Below are positions 53,455 to 63,097 of a DNA stretch of 64,000 nucleotides, in pieces (within the stretch, counting starts at the first letter, position 1; each line of letters begins with the position of its first letter). The DNA comes from Iocasia fonsfrigidae (GTDB taxonomy: Bacteria > Bacillota > Halanaerobiia > Halanaerobiales > DTU029), in NCBI RefSeq assembly GCF_017751145.1, contig NZ_CP046640.1, positions 662,137 to 726,136 on the forward strand. Reading direction: 5' to 3'. The notes beneath the pieces are model-generated. The model was not told the DNA's origin. It searched no databases and saw nothing but the letters and a program-made list of their open reading frames with translations. The translations under genes and the position numbers were made by a program.

Positions 53455-54513
53455 ATGCAGGATGTATATTTTCTTGATACAACATTACGGGATGGTGAGC
53501 AGACAGCTGGTGTGGCTTTTTCCAGGGAGGAAAAAATACTGATTGCTAAAAAATTGGCCGGGGCAGGTGTGGATGTGATTGAGGCCGGTATACCTGTTAT
53601 GGGAGAGGAGGAAATCAATGTTTTATCTGAGATAAAGCAATTAAAACTGCCGGTAGAAATCCTGACCTGGAATAGAATGAAGATTAAAGATATAGATTGT
53701 TCTATCAGCTGTGGAATTAAAAACCTGCATATTTCAGCACCAGTCTCTGACCTCCATATTAATCGTAAACTAAAGAAAGATAGGAAGTGGGTACTGGAGC
53801 AAATATATAGGCTTGTATCTTATGCTGTTGCCAGAGGGTGTAAAGTCTCTGTTGGGGCAGAAGATGCCTCCCGGGCAGATCTGTTCTATTTACTTAGTTT
53901 TTTTCAGCAAGCTCAGCAGGCAGGGGCTAGTAGATTGAGATATGCTGATACTGTTGGTGCACTCGACCCCTTTACTGTTTACGAAAATATTTCTAAGATA
54001 AAAAAAGAATTTGAGTTGCCAGTAGATTTCCACGGGCATAATGACCTTGGTATGGCTACAGCTAATGCCCTGGCTGCTTATAAAGCAGGGGCTAAATATA
54101 TTAGCTGCACTGTCAATGGACTAGGGGAAAGGGCTGGGAATACTGCTCTGGAAGAGATTGTTGTAGCTTTAAAATACCTTCAGGGCTGTAAGATCAGATT
54201 TGATATAAAGAAATTAATGGAATTGTCAAAAATAGTGGAAAAGGCCTCAGGGAGGAAAGTGGCTGCTGGGAAGGCAATAGTCGGTCAAAGGGTATTTTCA
54301 CATGAATCTGGTATTCATGTGGATGGTTTGTTAAAAGATGAAAAAACCTATGAAATAATCCCACCGGAAGATTTGGGAAGGGTAAAAGAGTTTCTAATAG
54401 GTAAATCTTCAGGAACCAGTGCTATTATCTATCAGCATCAACAGGAAGGGAGAAAGATTGATAAGCAAGAGGCTTATACAGTATTAAAAGATCTTAGGGA
54501 AAGTTGCACCTAG
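53455..54513 (+). CDS. nifV: homocitrate synthase NifV
   Basis: A 352-aa enzyme joining acetyl-CoA and 2-oxoglutarate to R-homocitrate, the organic ligand of FeMo-co. HMGL/IPMS-family motifs: LDTTLRDGEQTAGVAF, DFHGHNDLGMATANALAA, NGLGERAGNTALEE, and HESGIHVDGLLKD. Length and cluster location favour NifV over isopropylmalate synthase. Confidence 0.94.
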   Translation: MQDVYFLDTTLRDGEQTAGVAFSREEKILIAKKLAGAGVDVIEAGIPVMGEEEINVLSEIKQLKLPVEILTWNRMKIKDIDCSISCGIKNLHISAPVSDLHINRKLKKDRKWVLEQIYRLVSYAVARGCKVSVGAEDASRADLFYLLSFFQQAQQAGASRLRYADTVGALDPFTVYENISKIKKEFELPVDFHGHNDLGMATANALAAYKAGAKYISCTVNGLGERAGNTALEEIVVALKYLQGCKIRFDIKKLMELSKIVEKASGRKVAAGKAIVGQRVFSHESGIHVDGLLKDEKTYEIIPPEDLGRVKEFLIGKSSGTSAIIYQHQQEGRKIDKQEAYTVLKDLRESCT

Positions 54514-54545
54514 AGTTTATTTTAGCTAGTTTTTTCTATAAGAAC

Positions 54546-54558
54546 TGTTAGTATACTG
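54546..54558. promoter_or_regulatory. 13-bp motif shared with the nifH leader
   Basis: TGTTAGTATACTG, near-palindromic around AGTATACT, is identical to 42142-42154. It lies 47 bases before the DUF364 gene. Confidence 0.4.
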
Positions 54559-54604
54559 ATAAAAAATTGTAGTTAAATATTATTTTAAAGGTAGATGAAT
54601 AAGT

Positions 54605-55366
54605 ATGTCTGTTTTAGCAAGGGCAAGAGAGAAATTTAAAGGGATTATAATTAAAAATAATTTACTAGAGCAGGATATAATGATTAGTGCTCATGGTCTG
54701 TCAACAGAGGAGGTAATTGGAAACCCTGAAAGGAACGATTTCCCTTTGCTGCAGGGAAAAGAGGTAATGATTCAGGCTGAATTTAATGGTAGCTATGGTC
54801 AGGCTTTTACTGATCATCCCGGTAATTATCGCGGAAGTTTAAAGGATATTATTGCTTTACCGTTAGATTCTATTTATCAGCGGGCTTTATTAGTAGCTAC
54901 AATTAACAGTGTTTTACGGAGTCTTAATCTACTTGAAAAGACTGTTCACTGTAAGAATGAAGAACCGGAATTATGTGCGGCTAAAATGTTGAACTGGCTT
55001 ACTGAGCAGCCCATTAAAATAAAGGCGACTACTAAACTTGGTCTGATTGGGTTTCAGCCGGCTATTTTAGAAGAAAGCATTAAATTCTTTGGGGCAGAGA
55101 ATCTTATTTTGACAGATTTAAACCAGGAGAAGATTGGTCAAGAGCGATATGGAGTCAAGGTCTGGAGCGGAACAGAAGACAATGAGCGTTTAATAAAAGA
55201 AGCTGACTTGATTCTTTTAACAGGTTCTACCATTGTTAATGGCAGTCTGGATGGTCTACTCAAACTTCTTGATCATTATAACAAAAGATATTTTATTTAT
55301 GGTAATACTATTTCAGGAGTGGCAAGTTTACTGGAGCTGCCCTGGCTATGTTTTTATGGTAGATAA
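54605..55366 (+). CDS. DUF4213/DUF364 putative heavy-metal chelation protein
   Basis: A 253-aa cytoplasmic protein: N-terminal DUF4213 segment (about 1-90) and C-terminal Rossmann-like DUF364 (about 120-250, LGLIGFQPAILEESIKFFG, ADLILLTGSTIVNGSLDGLL, GNTISGVASLLELP). Family members lie near metal-uptake and methanogen or nitrogenase genes and are predicted metal handlers. It starts the uncharacterised locus after nifV. Confidence 0.88.
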   Translation: MSVLARAREKFKGIIIKNNLLEQDIMISAHGLSTEEVIGNPERNDFPLLQGKEVMIQAEFNGSYGQAFTDHPGNYRGSLKDIIALPLDSIYQRALLVATINSVLRSLNLLEKTVHCKNEEPELCAAKMLNWLTEQPIKIKATTKLGLIGFQPAILEESIKFFGAENLILTDLNQEKIGQERYGVKVWSGTEDNERLIKEADLILLTGSTIVNGSLDGLLKLLDHYNKRYFIYGNTISGVASLLELPWLCFYGR

Positions 55367-55456
55367 GGCTAATTTTTTTATTTAAAAAAACATGATTTTC
55401 TATAAAAGAAAATTGGTAACAAAAAATATTCTAAGATTTTAAAGGGAGAATGTCAT

Positions 55457-56515
55457 ATGATAGCAGCTATTGTCAAAAAAATTAAAGAAAATTTTAAAAT
55501 GGAAAGAGTTATTATAAAAAGACTATTAATAGCTGTATTCTTTGTTGTTTTATTATTATTATTATCGTTGTTAATGGGAAGATATCCGATCTCTATCCGG
55601 GAACTATTTGATGTTTTATTTTCCAGGATAATAGTAGTAGATAGAAGCTGGTCAGTTGTGGTTGAAACAGTAATCTTTAATATTAGACTGCCTCGGATAA
55701 TTGTCGCAGTCTTAGTTGGAATGGCTTTAGCTACTTCGGGAACGGCATATCAGGGAATGTTTAAAAACCCGATGGTTTCTCCCAGTATCTTAGGTGTTTC
55801 TGCCGGGGCTGGTTTTGGCGCCGCAGTTGCTATTTTACTATCCCTGGATATAGTAGGAATTCAAATTTTTGCCTTTCTATTTGGTATTTTGGCGGTAAGC
55901 CTGGCTTTTTCTATCAGCAGGCTTGTAAGTAAAGATAATAATGTTTCTTTAATATTGGTCTTATCAGGGATGATTGTCAGTACTTTATTTAGTTCGCTTA
56001 TTTCTCTGACTAAATATGTAGCAGATCCAGATGATAAATTGCCGGCTATTACTTTCTGGCTAATGGGGAGTTTTTCTTCTGTTGGTTTTAAGGATGTCTG
56101 TACAATTATTGGGCCGATTTTACTTGGCTTGATTTCTTTATATTTACTAAGCTGGAAACTGAACATTTTATCTTTTGGTGAAGAGGAGGCTCAGTCTGTC
56201 GGGGTTAATACGAATAGATTAAGAATGATTGTTATATTATCATCTACTTTAATTACAGCTTCGGCGATCTCGGTTAGTGGTTTGATAGGCTGGGTGGGGT
56301 TGATAGTACCTCATCTGGCAAGAATGATTGTCGGTTCAGATCACCGGGTTTTAATACCGACTTCAATGCTTATGGGTGGAATGTATTTGTTAGTGGTAGA
56401 CGACCTGGCTCGAAGCATAATTTCAATTGAAATACCAATTGGGATTTTAACTTCGTTGATTGGGGCTCCGTTTTTTGTCTGGTTATTGTTGAAATCAAGG
56501 AGGGGATGGTCATGA
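55457..56515 (+). CDS. FecCD/BtuC-type ABC transporter permease
   Basis: A 352-aa inner-membrane protein with about ten helices: GRYPISIRELFDVLF, IRLPRIIVAVLVGMALATSG, GMFKNPMVSPSILGVSAGAG, and the C-terminal GWVGLIVPHLARMIVGSDHR. Type II importers carry iron-siderophores, haem, cobalamin or, in MolBC, molybdate. The substrate is not fixed by sequence. Confidence 0.95.
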   Translation: MIAAIVKKIKENFKMERVIIKRLLIAVFFVVLLLLLSLLMGRYPISIRELFDVLFSRIIVVDRSWSVVVETVIFNIRLPRIIVAVLVGMALATSGTAYQGMFKNPMVSPSILGVSAGAGFGAAVAILLSLDIVGIQIFAFLFGILAVSLAFSISRLVSKDNNVSLILVLSGMIVSTLFSSLISLTKYVADPDDKLPAITFWLMGSFSSVGFKDVCTIIGPILLGLISLYLLSWKLNILSFGEEEAQSVGVNTNRLRMIVILSSTLITASAISVSGLIGWVGLIVPHLARMIVGSDHRVLIPTSMLMGGMYLLVVDDLARSIISIEIPIGILTSLIGAPFFVWLLLKSRRGWS

Positions 56516-57294
56516 AACTGGAGCTTAAAGATGTAGTCTGCGGATATGGTCCAAATGTTATTGTTAAACAGGCTTCAATGGGAGTAGCCGAAGGAGATGT
56601 CTTATGTTTGCTGGGTCCAAATGGAGTAGGCAAGACTACCTTGTTTAAGAGCATTTTAGGATTTTTAAAATTACTTGATGGTGAGATACTACTTGGCGGT
56701 AAGAATATTGCCGGTTGGTCCCGAAAATTATTTGCCCGGGAAGTAGCATATGTACCACAGGCTCATAACACTCCTTTTCCATTTAAAGTGCTTGATGTTA
56801 TTTTAATGGGGAGGACTCCATATCTTAGACCTTTTTCGGCACCGGGTAAGGAAGACCGGAATCTCGTCAAAAATATTATGGCTAGTCTGGATATCTTAGC
56901 GTTGGAGAATAAACTATATACAGAAATAAGTGGTGGGGAGAAACAATTGGTATTGATTGCCAGAGCACTCGCCCAACAGGCCAAAATACTTGTAATGGAT
57001 GAACCTACTTCAAATCTTGATTTTGGCAATCAAATAAAAGTTTTAAATCAAATCCGTAAGTTGAGTAGAGAGAATTTAGGGATAATAATGACTACTCATT
57101 TCCCTGACCATGTCTTTATCTGTGCTAACAAAGTAGCAATAATAAGAGATGGGTTTTTACATAAAATAGGGAATCCGGAAACTGTAGTAACCAGAGAGAA
57201 TTTGAGGGAAGTTTATGGGGTTAATGTAAGTGTGGAGAATATAAGTTTTACCAGTGGTTATAAGGCAAAAGTCTGTGTACCAGAGGTAGTATAA
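56512..57294 (+). CDS. FecE/BtuD-type ABC transporter ATPase
   Basis: About 260 aa: Walker A GPNGVGKTT, signature ISGGEKQLVLIARAL, Walker B ILVMDEPTSNLDFG, H-loop TTHFPDH. ATG 56512 follows GGAGGGG with 6-base spacing and overlaps the permease stop by 4 bases. Partner of the permease upstream. Confidence 0.95.
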   Translation: MKLELKDVVCGYGPNVIVKQASMGVAEGDVLCLLGPNGVGKTTLFKSILGFLKLLDGEILLGGKNIAGWSRKLFAREVAYVPQAHNTPFPFKVLDVILMGRTPYLRPFSAPGKEDRNLVKNIMASLDILALENKLYTEISGGEKQLVLIARALAQQAKILVMDEPTSNLDFGNQIKVLNQIRKLSRENLGIIMTTHFPDHVFICANKVAIIRDGFLHKIGNPETVVTRENLREVYGVNVSVENISFTSGYKAKVCVPEVV

Positions 57295-57428
57295 TATTTC
57301 TATGTGTTGCTGGTTTTATTTAAAGTTACAGGGCTTGAAATATAGATCTACACGATTTAAGAATTACTTGTTCTTAGATTATATGTTAAAAATCTATAAG
57401 TAAATAAGAAAATAAGGAGGAGTTTATA

Positions 57429-58466
57429 ATGAGGAGGATAACGATAGTAGTTAGTATTGTTTTAGTGATGTTAATGGCTATACCAGCAGTGGCAGTGGAA
57501 TTTAAGATAGGAAAGTTCGAAATAGAAAATACATATACTGAGACTGATGATGCTGACAGTAGTAGTGAGACAGTATTTAAGACAACGTTGATTTTGAATG
57601 AAAAGGTAGATGAGCGGGTGAATCTCTTTGTTATGACCCGTCTGGATGGGGAATTTAATCAGGCACAGGGACCAAAAGATGCTGGTACAGACGTATTTGT
57701 CAGAAAAGGCTGGTTAAATATAAAAAATGCCATTGGACCGGTGGATTTAAGGGTAGGTAGAATGGATGCGGCGGCTGCTAATTATTTATTATATAATATG
57801 AAGTCAAAATATGAATTTGCCAGAGCTGCTTATAGTAATGATAAATTTGCTATTAAGGTAGGTCATAATATAGATAGTGATGAGAAGACGCTATTTAGTG
57901 AAATCAAAGGTATTTATTTAGGCCCAGTTGATGCAGTAACTTTAAATTATGTCGATGCTGATTTTGCAAATATTGATTATAATGGTTATAGCATTAATTT
58001 TCTTAAAGAGTTTGATCCACTGAAAGCTGATTTAACTTATTTAAAGGTAGAAAACGGAGCACTTAAACCAGAGGGCTATGATCTGAGGTTTTCTACTGAT
58101 AAATTAGTTTCTGGGGTAAATCTTTTTTTAGAATATGCGGCAGGTGAACAGGGTATTGCTGTTGATAGGCATAATTTCCAGAAAGATGATTCTGTTTTCG
58201 TGGAAAGTGAGCTTAATAATGCTTATGATATCAAGATGATCAAGCCTGGCTTTATTACTGATCTTGGTGATAGACTGAAGCTGGATTGTGCTTATGCTTT
58301 CTATGAAGCTGATGATTCTGATGCCAGTGATGATTATTTGGATCTGATCTGTACTTATAAATTAAGTAAAAAAAGTTATCTGGAAGTAGAATATGAAAAT
58401 CATAATTTTGATAATACTGGCACAGATAATACTATTATCACTACCAAATTGGGTGTAAATTTTTAG
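57429..58466 (+). CDS. beta-barrel outer-membrane protein (putative porin)
   Basis: A 345-aa exported protein with a signal peptide (ITIVVSIVLVMLMAIPAVA). The mature part alternates hydrophobic and polar residues in short strands with aromatic ends, lacks helices, and finishes in TTKLGVNF; a C-terminal Phe is the usual barrel-assembly signal. Acidic loops (DDSDASDDY) could attract cations. Its place between importer genes suggests it is the outer-membrane entry for the same substrate. Not a TonB-dependent receptor in size. Confidence 0.8.
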   Translation: MRRITIVVSIVLVMLMAIPAVAVEFKIGKFEIENTYTETDDADSSSETVFKTTLILNEKVDERVNLFVMTRLDGEFNQAQGPKDAGTDVFVRKGWLNIKNAIGPVDLRVGRMDAAAANYLLYNMKSKYEFARAAYSNDKFAIKVGHNIDSDEKTLFSEIKGIYLGPVDAVTLNYVDADFANIDYNGYSINFLKEFDPLKADLTYLKVENGALKPEGYDLRFSTDKLVSGVNLFLEYAAGEQGIAVDRHNFQKDDSVFVESELNNAYDIKMIKPGFITDLGDRLKLDCAYAFYEADDSDASDDYLDLICTYKLSKKSYLEVEYENHNFDNTGTDNTIITTKLGVNF

Positions 58467-58560
58467 ATGTTTAGCAGTTTTGAGTAGATCCAATTACGAT
58501 GAAAATCATGTCAATATAAATGAAAGTTAAATATTAAGCATCAGAATTGGGGTGTTAAAA

Positions 58561-59175
58561 ATGGGTAAAAGTGCTTTAGAATTTGATCAGATAGCCCGGG
58601 AAGTCTTTGCTCCTATTTATTCAGTGATTGTCAAGCAAATCAGGGATAAAACAGGTATCAGTTCAGGAATATGTGTGGATGTTGGTAGTGCTGGAGGATA
58701 TCTGGGTATTGAGCTGGCTCGGATTAGTGAGCTATATGTTTATTTATTGGATAAATCTGAAGAGGCTTTAACTATTGCGGATAAAAATATTGTTGCTGGT
58801 AAATTTCAGAAAAGAATGGAGACTATGCTGGCAGATGTTCATAAAATACCACTTTCCGATCAGTCTGTTAATTTGGTAATAAGCCGGGGTTCGATATATT
58901 TCTGGGAAGATCAGGCTAAGGCATTAAAGGAAATCTATCGAATTCTTACTCCCGGTGGTGTTGCCTACATTGGAGGCGGTTTTGGTCGGAAAGATTTAAA
59001 AGACCAGATTACCATTGAGATGAAAAACAGGAAGCAAGACTGGCGTGGGGGCAGAAGTGAAAATTCCTGTACGGATTGTGGTGAGGTTTTTGTTAGGGCT
59101 TTACGTCAGGCTGATATCCCAGAATTTCAGATTGTTAAAGAAAAGGCTGGTCTCTGGATCTATATCAAGAAATAA
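58561..59175 (+). CDS. class I SAM-dependent methyltransferase
   Basis: About 204 aa. Motif I CVDVGSAGGYLGIELA, acidic residue at YLLDKS, motif II ADVHKIPLSDQSVNLVISRG, and post-motif LKEIYRILTPGGVAYIGGGF. Methyltransferase_11 type. Cys pair in NSCTDCGEV could bind metal. Its target is unknown; inside a metal-uptake locus it might modify a metallophore or cofactor. Confidence 0.88.
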   Translation: MGKSALEFDQIAREVFAPIYSVIVKQIRDKTGISSGICVDVGSAGGYLGIELARISELYVYLLDKSEEALTIADKNIVAGKFQKRMETMLADVHKIPLSDQSVNLVISRGSIYFWEDQAKALKEIYRILTPGGVAYIGGGFGRKDLKDQITIEMKNRKQDWRGGRSENSCTDCGEVFVRALRQADIPEFQIVKEKAGLWIYIKK

Positions 59176-59270
59176 TGTTAATCTGGAAATATGATTAAAT
59201 AGTTAGCGGTATTTCTTGGATAGTTTGCTAGTAAATCAGATTGATTACTTATTCCACATCAAGGGGAGTG

Positions 59271-60377
59271 ATGATAGTGTTAAAGAAAAGAAGATTAATT
59301 ATTTTAGGAATTGTTCTGATATTGATTTCTTCACTGGCGCTTTGTAAAAATAATCAGGTAAAGGCTGCTAGTCGTACTATAACTGATATGGCAGGGAGAA
59401 CTTTAATAATTCCCGAAAAAGTTTCTAAAGTTTATTCTGTAAATCCGATTGGTACAATTTTATTGTATACTCTGGCTCCTGATCGCTTGGCTGGTCTGAA
59501 CTGGAAAATTACTCCTGCTGAAAGGAAATATACCACCAGGGAATACCAGCAGCTACCGGTTTTAGGTGGCTGGTTTGGTAATAATAATACTGGTAACCCT
59601 GAAGAGATTTTAAGTGCTCAGCCAGAGATAGTCATCAGTGTTGGCGATATAAATAAGACAGCAATTACTACTGCTGAAAAGAGGCAAAATCAACTGGGTG
59701 TCCCGGTTTTATTGCTGGATGGTCATTTAGAGAAACTGGCTGATTGTTATCAATTAATTGGTAAAGTAATTGGCGAAGAAAAACGAGCCCAAGAGCTGGC
59801 CAATTATTGTATCAAGGCAATCAATGATATTAAAGAAAAAGTAGCTGGTATACCTCAGGAGAAACGTGTCCGGGTTTACTATGCTGAAGGAACTGATGGA
59901 TTACAAACAGATCCACAAGGTTCACGTCATGCTGAAGTAATTGATTATGCTGGAGGGATTAACGTAGCTGACGTGCCATTAAAACAGAGCTGTTATGGGC
60001 GTAGCCAGACATCGTTAGAACAGTTGATGTTATGGAATCCGGATCTAATTATTGTCTGTTTTGATCAGGGTTTCAGTAAAGAAAACAGCAGTTATAATAA
60101 AATATTGTCTGAGCAAAACTGGAAACAGCTTAAAGCAGTCAAAAACAAGCAAGTATATGAAATACCGGCTGCTCCTTTTAACTGGTTTGACCGGCCACCT
60201 TCTGTTAACCGTATTATTGGATTAAAATGGCTGGCTAATTTATTATATCCTGATATTATGAATTTAGATATAGAGGTAGAGGTAAGGAATTTTTATGAAA
60301 AGTTTTATCACTATAGCTTATCAAAGCAGGAAACCAAGGAATTACTTGTAAATGCTAAAGCGGATAGTCTTCAGTAA
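59271..60377 (+). CDS. periplasmic binding protein (FepB/BtuF/MolA type), copy 1
   Basis: About 368 aa. N-terminal signal LIILGIVLILISSLALC; then ITDMAGRTLIIPEKVSKVYS, typical of class III binding proteins, and WNPDLIIV...APFNWFDRPPSVNRIIGL. The last motif and the C-terminal FYEKFYHYSLSKQE recur in the next gene. Partner of the type II importer upstream. GTG 59277 is an alternative start. Confidence 0.93.
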   Translation: MIVLKKRRLIILGIVLILISSLALCKNNQVKAASRTITDMAGRTLIIPEKVSKVYSVNPIGTILLYTLAPDRLAGLNWKITPAERKYTTREYQQLPVLGGWFGNNNTGNPEEILSAQPEIVISVGDINKTAITTAEKRQNQLGVPVLLLDGHLEKLADCYQLIGKVIGEEKRAQELANYCIKAINDIKEKVAGIPQEKRVRVYYAEGTDGLQTDPQGSRHAEVIDYAGGINVADVPLKQSCYGRSQTSLEQLMLWNPDLIIVCFDQGFSKENSSYNKILSEQNWKQLKAVKNKQVYEIPAAPFNWFDRPPSVNRIIGLKWLANLLYPDIMNLDIEVEVRNFYEKFYHYSLSKQETKELLVNAKADSLQ

Positions 60378-60465
60378 TTCACTTATGAATGATTAAAGTG
60401 AAGATAAATAATAAGATGTTTGAGAGAATTCCTGATTTTTTTAAAAAATGGGGGTGGGAGTAAAG

Positions 60466-61569
60466 ATGAAAAAAAGGATAGTTTTATTATTCGTGATTTT
60501 AATTTCTTTTATTTTGATGAATGTCGGGGTAATTGCTGCCGAAGATTCTCAGGCTGATAAGCAGAAATTGATAACTGATATGGCCGGTAGAGAGCTAATG
60601 GTTCCTACTAAAATCAATAAAATATTTGCGGCAAATAACACTGGAGCAGTGCTAGGTTATTGTCTGGTTCCTGATAAATTGATTGGCTGGAATAGTAAAC
60701 TCAATAATAATATGAAAAAGTATATTAAAGGTAAAGCTACTTCTTTGCCGGTAATGGGCACCCTATATGGAAATGCTAAATCAAAAGCAAATTTAGAAGA
60801 GATTGCTCTCACTGCTCCGGATATTATTTTGTTGATGTCTCCTAAAATTACTAAAAAAGTGATTAATAGTGCTGATAAGATAACAGGTAAGCTGGGTATT
60901 CCGGTTATTGTTATTGATGGTCAGTTTAAAAATACTGGAAAGACCTTAGAATTTTTAGGAGGTTTACTCGGTGAAAAAGAACGTGCTGAAAAGTTAAAGG
61001 ATTATTTTGAGAATGTCTATCAAAAAGTTATTACTATAGCAGTTGACATTAAACAAGAGCAGCGGGTTAATGTCTATTATGCACGTGGCGATAAAGGGTT
61101 AACCACTGAAATAAAGGGTTCCCCTAATACAGAAATATTACGTTTGCTTAGGGCCAGGAATGTTGTTGATTTGAATATTTCTGCTGAAAACACTTCCGGG
61201 CTGGCTGGTAATTATACGGTAACAATGGAACAGTTATTGCTCTGGAATCCAGATTTAATAATTGTTGGTAGCGGATTTTATACTGCAAGCGGATTAGTAG
61301 ATATTATAAAAGAAGATAAAAGCTGGCAAAGCTTGAAGGCGGTAGCTAATAGACAGCTCTTTTTTATTCCCTGTGCTCCTTTTAACTGGATTGACCGTCC
61401 CCCTTCTTTAAATAGAATAATAGGTTTGGTCTGGGCGGCAGAGAATATCTACCCCGATCTTTACAACTTCGATCTTGCAGAAGAGATTAAGAAATTCTAT
61501 AAGCTCTTTTATCACTATGACTTGACAGAAACTGAACTAAATAAACTGCTTGACTGTAGACTAAAGTAA
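60466..61569 (+). CDS. periplasmic binding protein (FepB/BtuF/MolA type), copy 2
   Basis: About 367 aa; signal peptide IVLLFVILISFILMNVGVIA. Same architecture as copy 1: LITDMAGRELMVPTKINKIF, WNPDLIIVG, APFNWIDRPPSLNRIIGLVW, FYKLFYHYDLTETE. A tandem duplication with clear divergence, suggesting two related ligands for one importer. ATG 60466 follows GGGTGGGAG. Confidence 0.93.
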   Translation: MKKRIVLLFVILISFILMNVGVIAAEDSQADKQKLITDMAGRELMVPTKINKIFAANNTGAVLGYCLVPDKLIGWNSKLNNNMKKYIKGKATSLPVMGTLYGNAKSKANLEEIALTAPDIILLMSPKITKKVINSADKITGKLGIPVIVIDGQFKNTGKTLEFLGGLLGEKERAEKLKDYFENVYQKVITIAVDIKQEQRVNVYYARGDKGLTTEIKGSPNTEILRLLRARNVVDLNISAENTSGLAGNYTVTMEQLLLWNPDLIIVGSGFYTASGLVDIIKEDKSWQSLKAVANRQLFFIPCAPFNWIDRPPSLNRIIGLVWAAENIYPDLYNFDLAEEIKKFYKLFYHYDLTETELNKLLDCRLK

Positions 61570-61589
61570 TTTTAAGTTGGAGTGATTTT

Positions 61590-62279
61590 ATGAAACTGAT
61601 TACTGTATCTGGACCACCTTCAACCGGAAAAACTTCGGTAATAATTAGGGTGATTGAGCATTTAAGAAAGAAAAATATTAAGATTGGGGTTATAAAATTT
61701 GACTGTCTAACAAGTGATGATGATCTCTTATATAAAAGAAAGAACATCCCTGTACAGGTAGGTATTTCTGGAGGGCTATGTCCAGATCATTTCTTTGTTA
61801 GTAATATCGAAGAATGTTTTACCTGGGGGTTGAATAAGGGACTAGACATTATGATTACAGAAAGTGCTGGTTTGTGTAACCGTTGTTCACCTTATCTCAA
61901 AGGGCCACTGGCAGTTTGTATAATTGATAACCTGATGGGGATTCATACCCCGAAAAAGATCGGACCGATGCTCAGGTTTGCTGATCTCGTAGTGATTACC
62001 AAAGGAGATATAGTCTCCCAGGCAGAACGGGAAATCTTTGCTTACCGGGTTAAAGAAGCCAGTCCCCGGGCCAAAATTTTGTTTATCAATGGAATTACCG
62101 GCCAGGGAACTTTACATTTAGCTGATTTATTTCTGGAAGGAAAGGAAACAGTAGAGCTAAATAATAGTAGACTCCGTTTTACTATGCCAGCAGCTTTATG
62201 TTCGTACTGTCTGGGAGAGACAAGAGTGGGAAAGGATTTTCAAATAGGAAATATTAAGGATATTAATTTTCAAAGGTAA
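61590..62279 (+). CDS. HypB/UreG-like GTPase with CxxC motifs
   Basis: A 229-aa P-loop protein: Walker A GPPSTGKTS, switch-like GVIKFDCLTSDDD, ESAGLCNRCSPYL, LVVITKGDIVSQ (NKxD-like TKGD). The C-terminus has CSYCLGETRVGKDFQIGNI. HypB and UreG load metals into enzymes in a GTP-dependent way; the CNRC and CSYC pairs are candidate metal sites. The client enzyme is unknown. Confidence 0.85.
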   Translation: MKLITVSGPPSTGKTSVIIRVIEHLRKKNIKIGVIKFDCLTSDDDLLYKRKNIPVQVGISGGLCPDHFFVSNIEECFTWGLNKGLDIMITESAGLCNRCSPYLKGPLAVCIIDNLMGIHTPKKIGPMLRFADLVVITKGDIVSQAEREIFAYRVKEASPRAKILFINGITGQGTLHLADLFLEGKETVELNNSRLRFTMPAALCSYCLGETRVGKDFQIGNIKDINFQR

Positions 62280-62310
62280 AATAAATAAAATAGAATCGGT
62301 GGTGAGCTGA

Positions 62311-63084
62311 TTGCAGCAAGAAAATAGATTTAAGCTAACGATAATCGGAGGCTATAATAAGAATGATGAGCCGGAGGATCTAACACTGACTATTTCTGCC
62401 GGGGAGGTTGTGTCTATTGTCGGCCCAACTGGTTCAGGTAAGAGCCAGTTGTTAGCAGATATTGAATGGATGGCCCAGGGGGATACACCTACCGGCCGGA
62501 GGATATTAATTAATGACCAGATTCCTGATTCTGAAATGCGTTATGATATTGAGTCTAAACTGGTGGCTCAGTTATCTCAGAATATGAATTTTGTAATGGA
62601 TGTTACTGTTCAAGAATTTGTTCAGATTCACGCCAGTAGTAGGAAAATTAAAAATAGCGGTAAACTGAGTACTAACATTATTGAAAAAGCAAACCAGCTA
62701 GCCGGCGAAAAATTTACGGCAGATACTCCGCTAACTTCTCTGAGTGGAGGTCAGTCCCGGGCTTTGATGATAGCTGATACAGCCTATCTTAGTAAATCGC
62801 CGATTGTGCTAATTGATGAGATAGAGAATGCTGGGATAGATAGAAAGATCGCCCTAGATTTGTTGGTAAAACGGGAGAAGATAATCTTGCTGGCCACCCA
62901 TGATCCAATACTGGCTCTTTTGGGAAATAGAAGGCTGGTTATAAAAAATGGAGGTATTTATAAAATTATTGAAGCTACGGTGGCTGAAAGAAAGAACCTG
63001 GAAATACTTGAAAAATTGGATAGAAAATTAATGTTGATGCGGAACAGGCTTAGACATGGGGAAAAAATTAATTATTGTGGGTAG
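62311..63084 (+). CDS. ABC-type ATPase without neighbouring permease
   Basis: A 257-aa ATPase: Walker A GPTGSGKSQ, signature LSGGQSRALMIAD, Walker B IVLIDEIENAG, H-loop ATHDP. No membrane partner gene is next to it in the window, and the DEIENAG Walker B region differs from the DEPTSxLD of importers. It may be a soluble ATPase working with the GTPase and the following binding-protein-like gene. TTG start with GGTGGTGAG. Confidence 0.88.
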   Translation: MQQENRFKLTIIGGYNKNDEPEDLTLTISAGEVVSIVGPTGSGKSQLLADIEWMAQGDTPTGRRILINDQIPDSEMRYDIESKLVAQLSQNMNFVMDVTVQEFVQIHASSRKIKNSGKLSTNIIEKANQLAGEKFTADTPLTSLSGGQSRALMIADTAYLSKSPIVLIDEIENAGIDRKIALDLLVKREKIILLATHDPILALLGNRRLVIKNGGIYKIIEATVAERKNLEILEKLDRKLMLMRNRLRHGEKINYCG

Positions 63085-63097
63085 GAGTGAGTTTATA

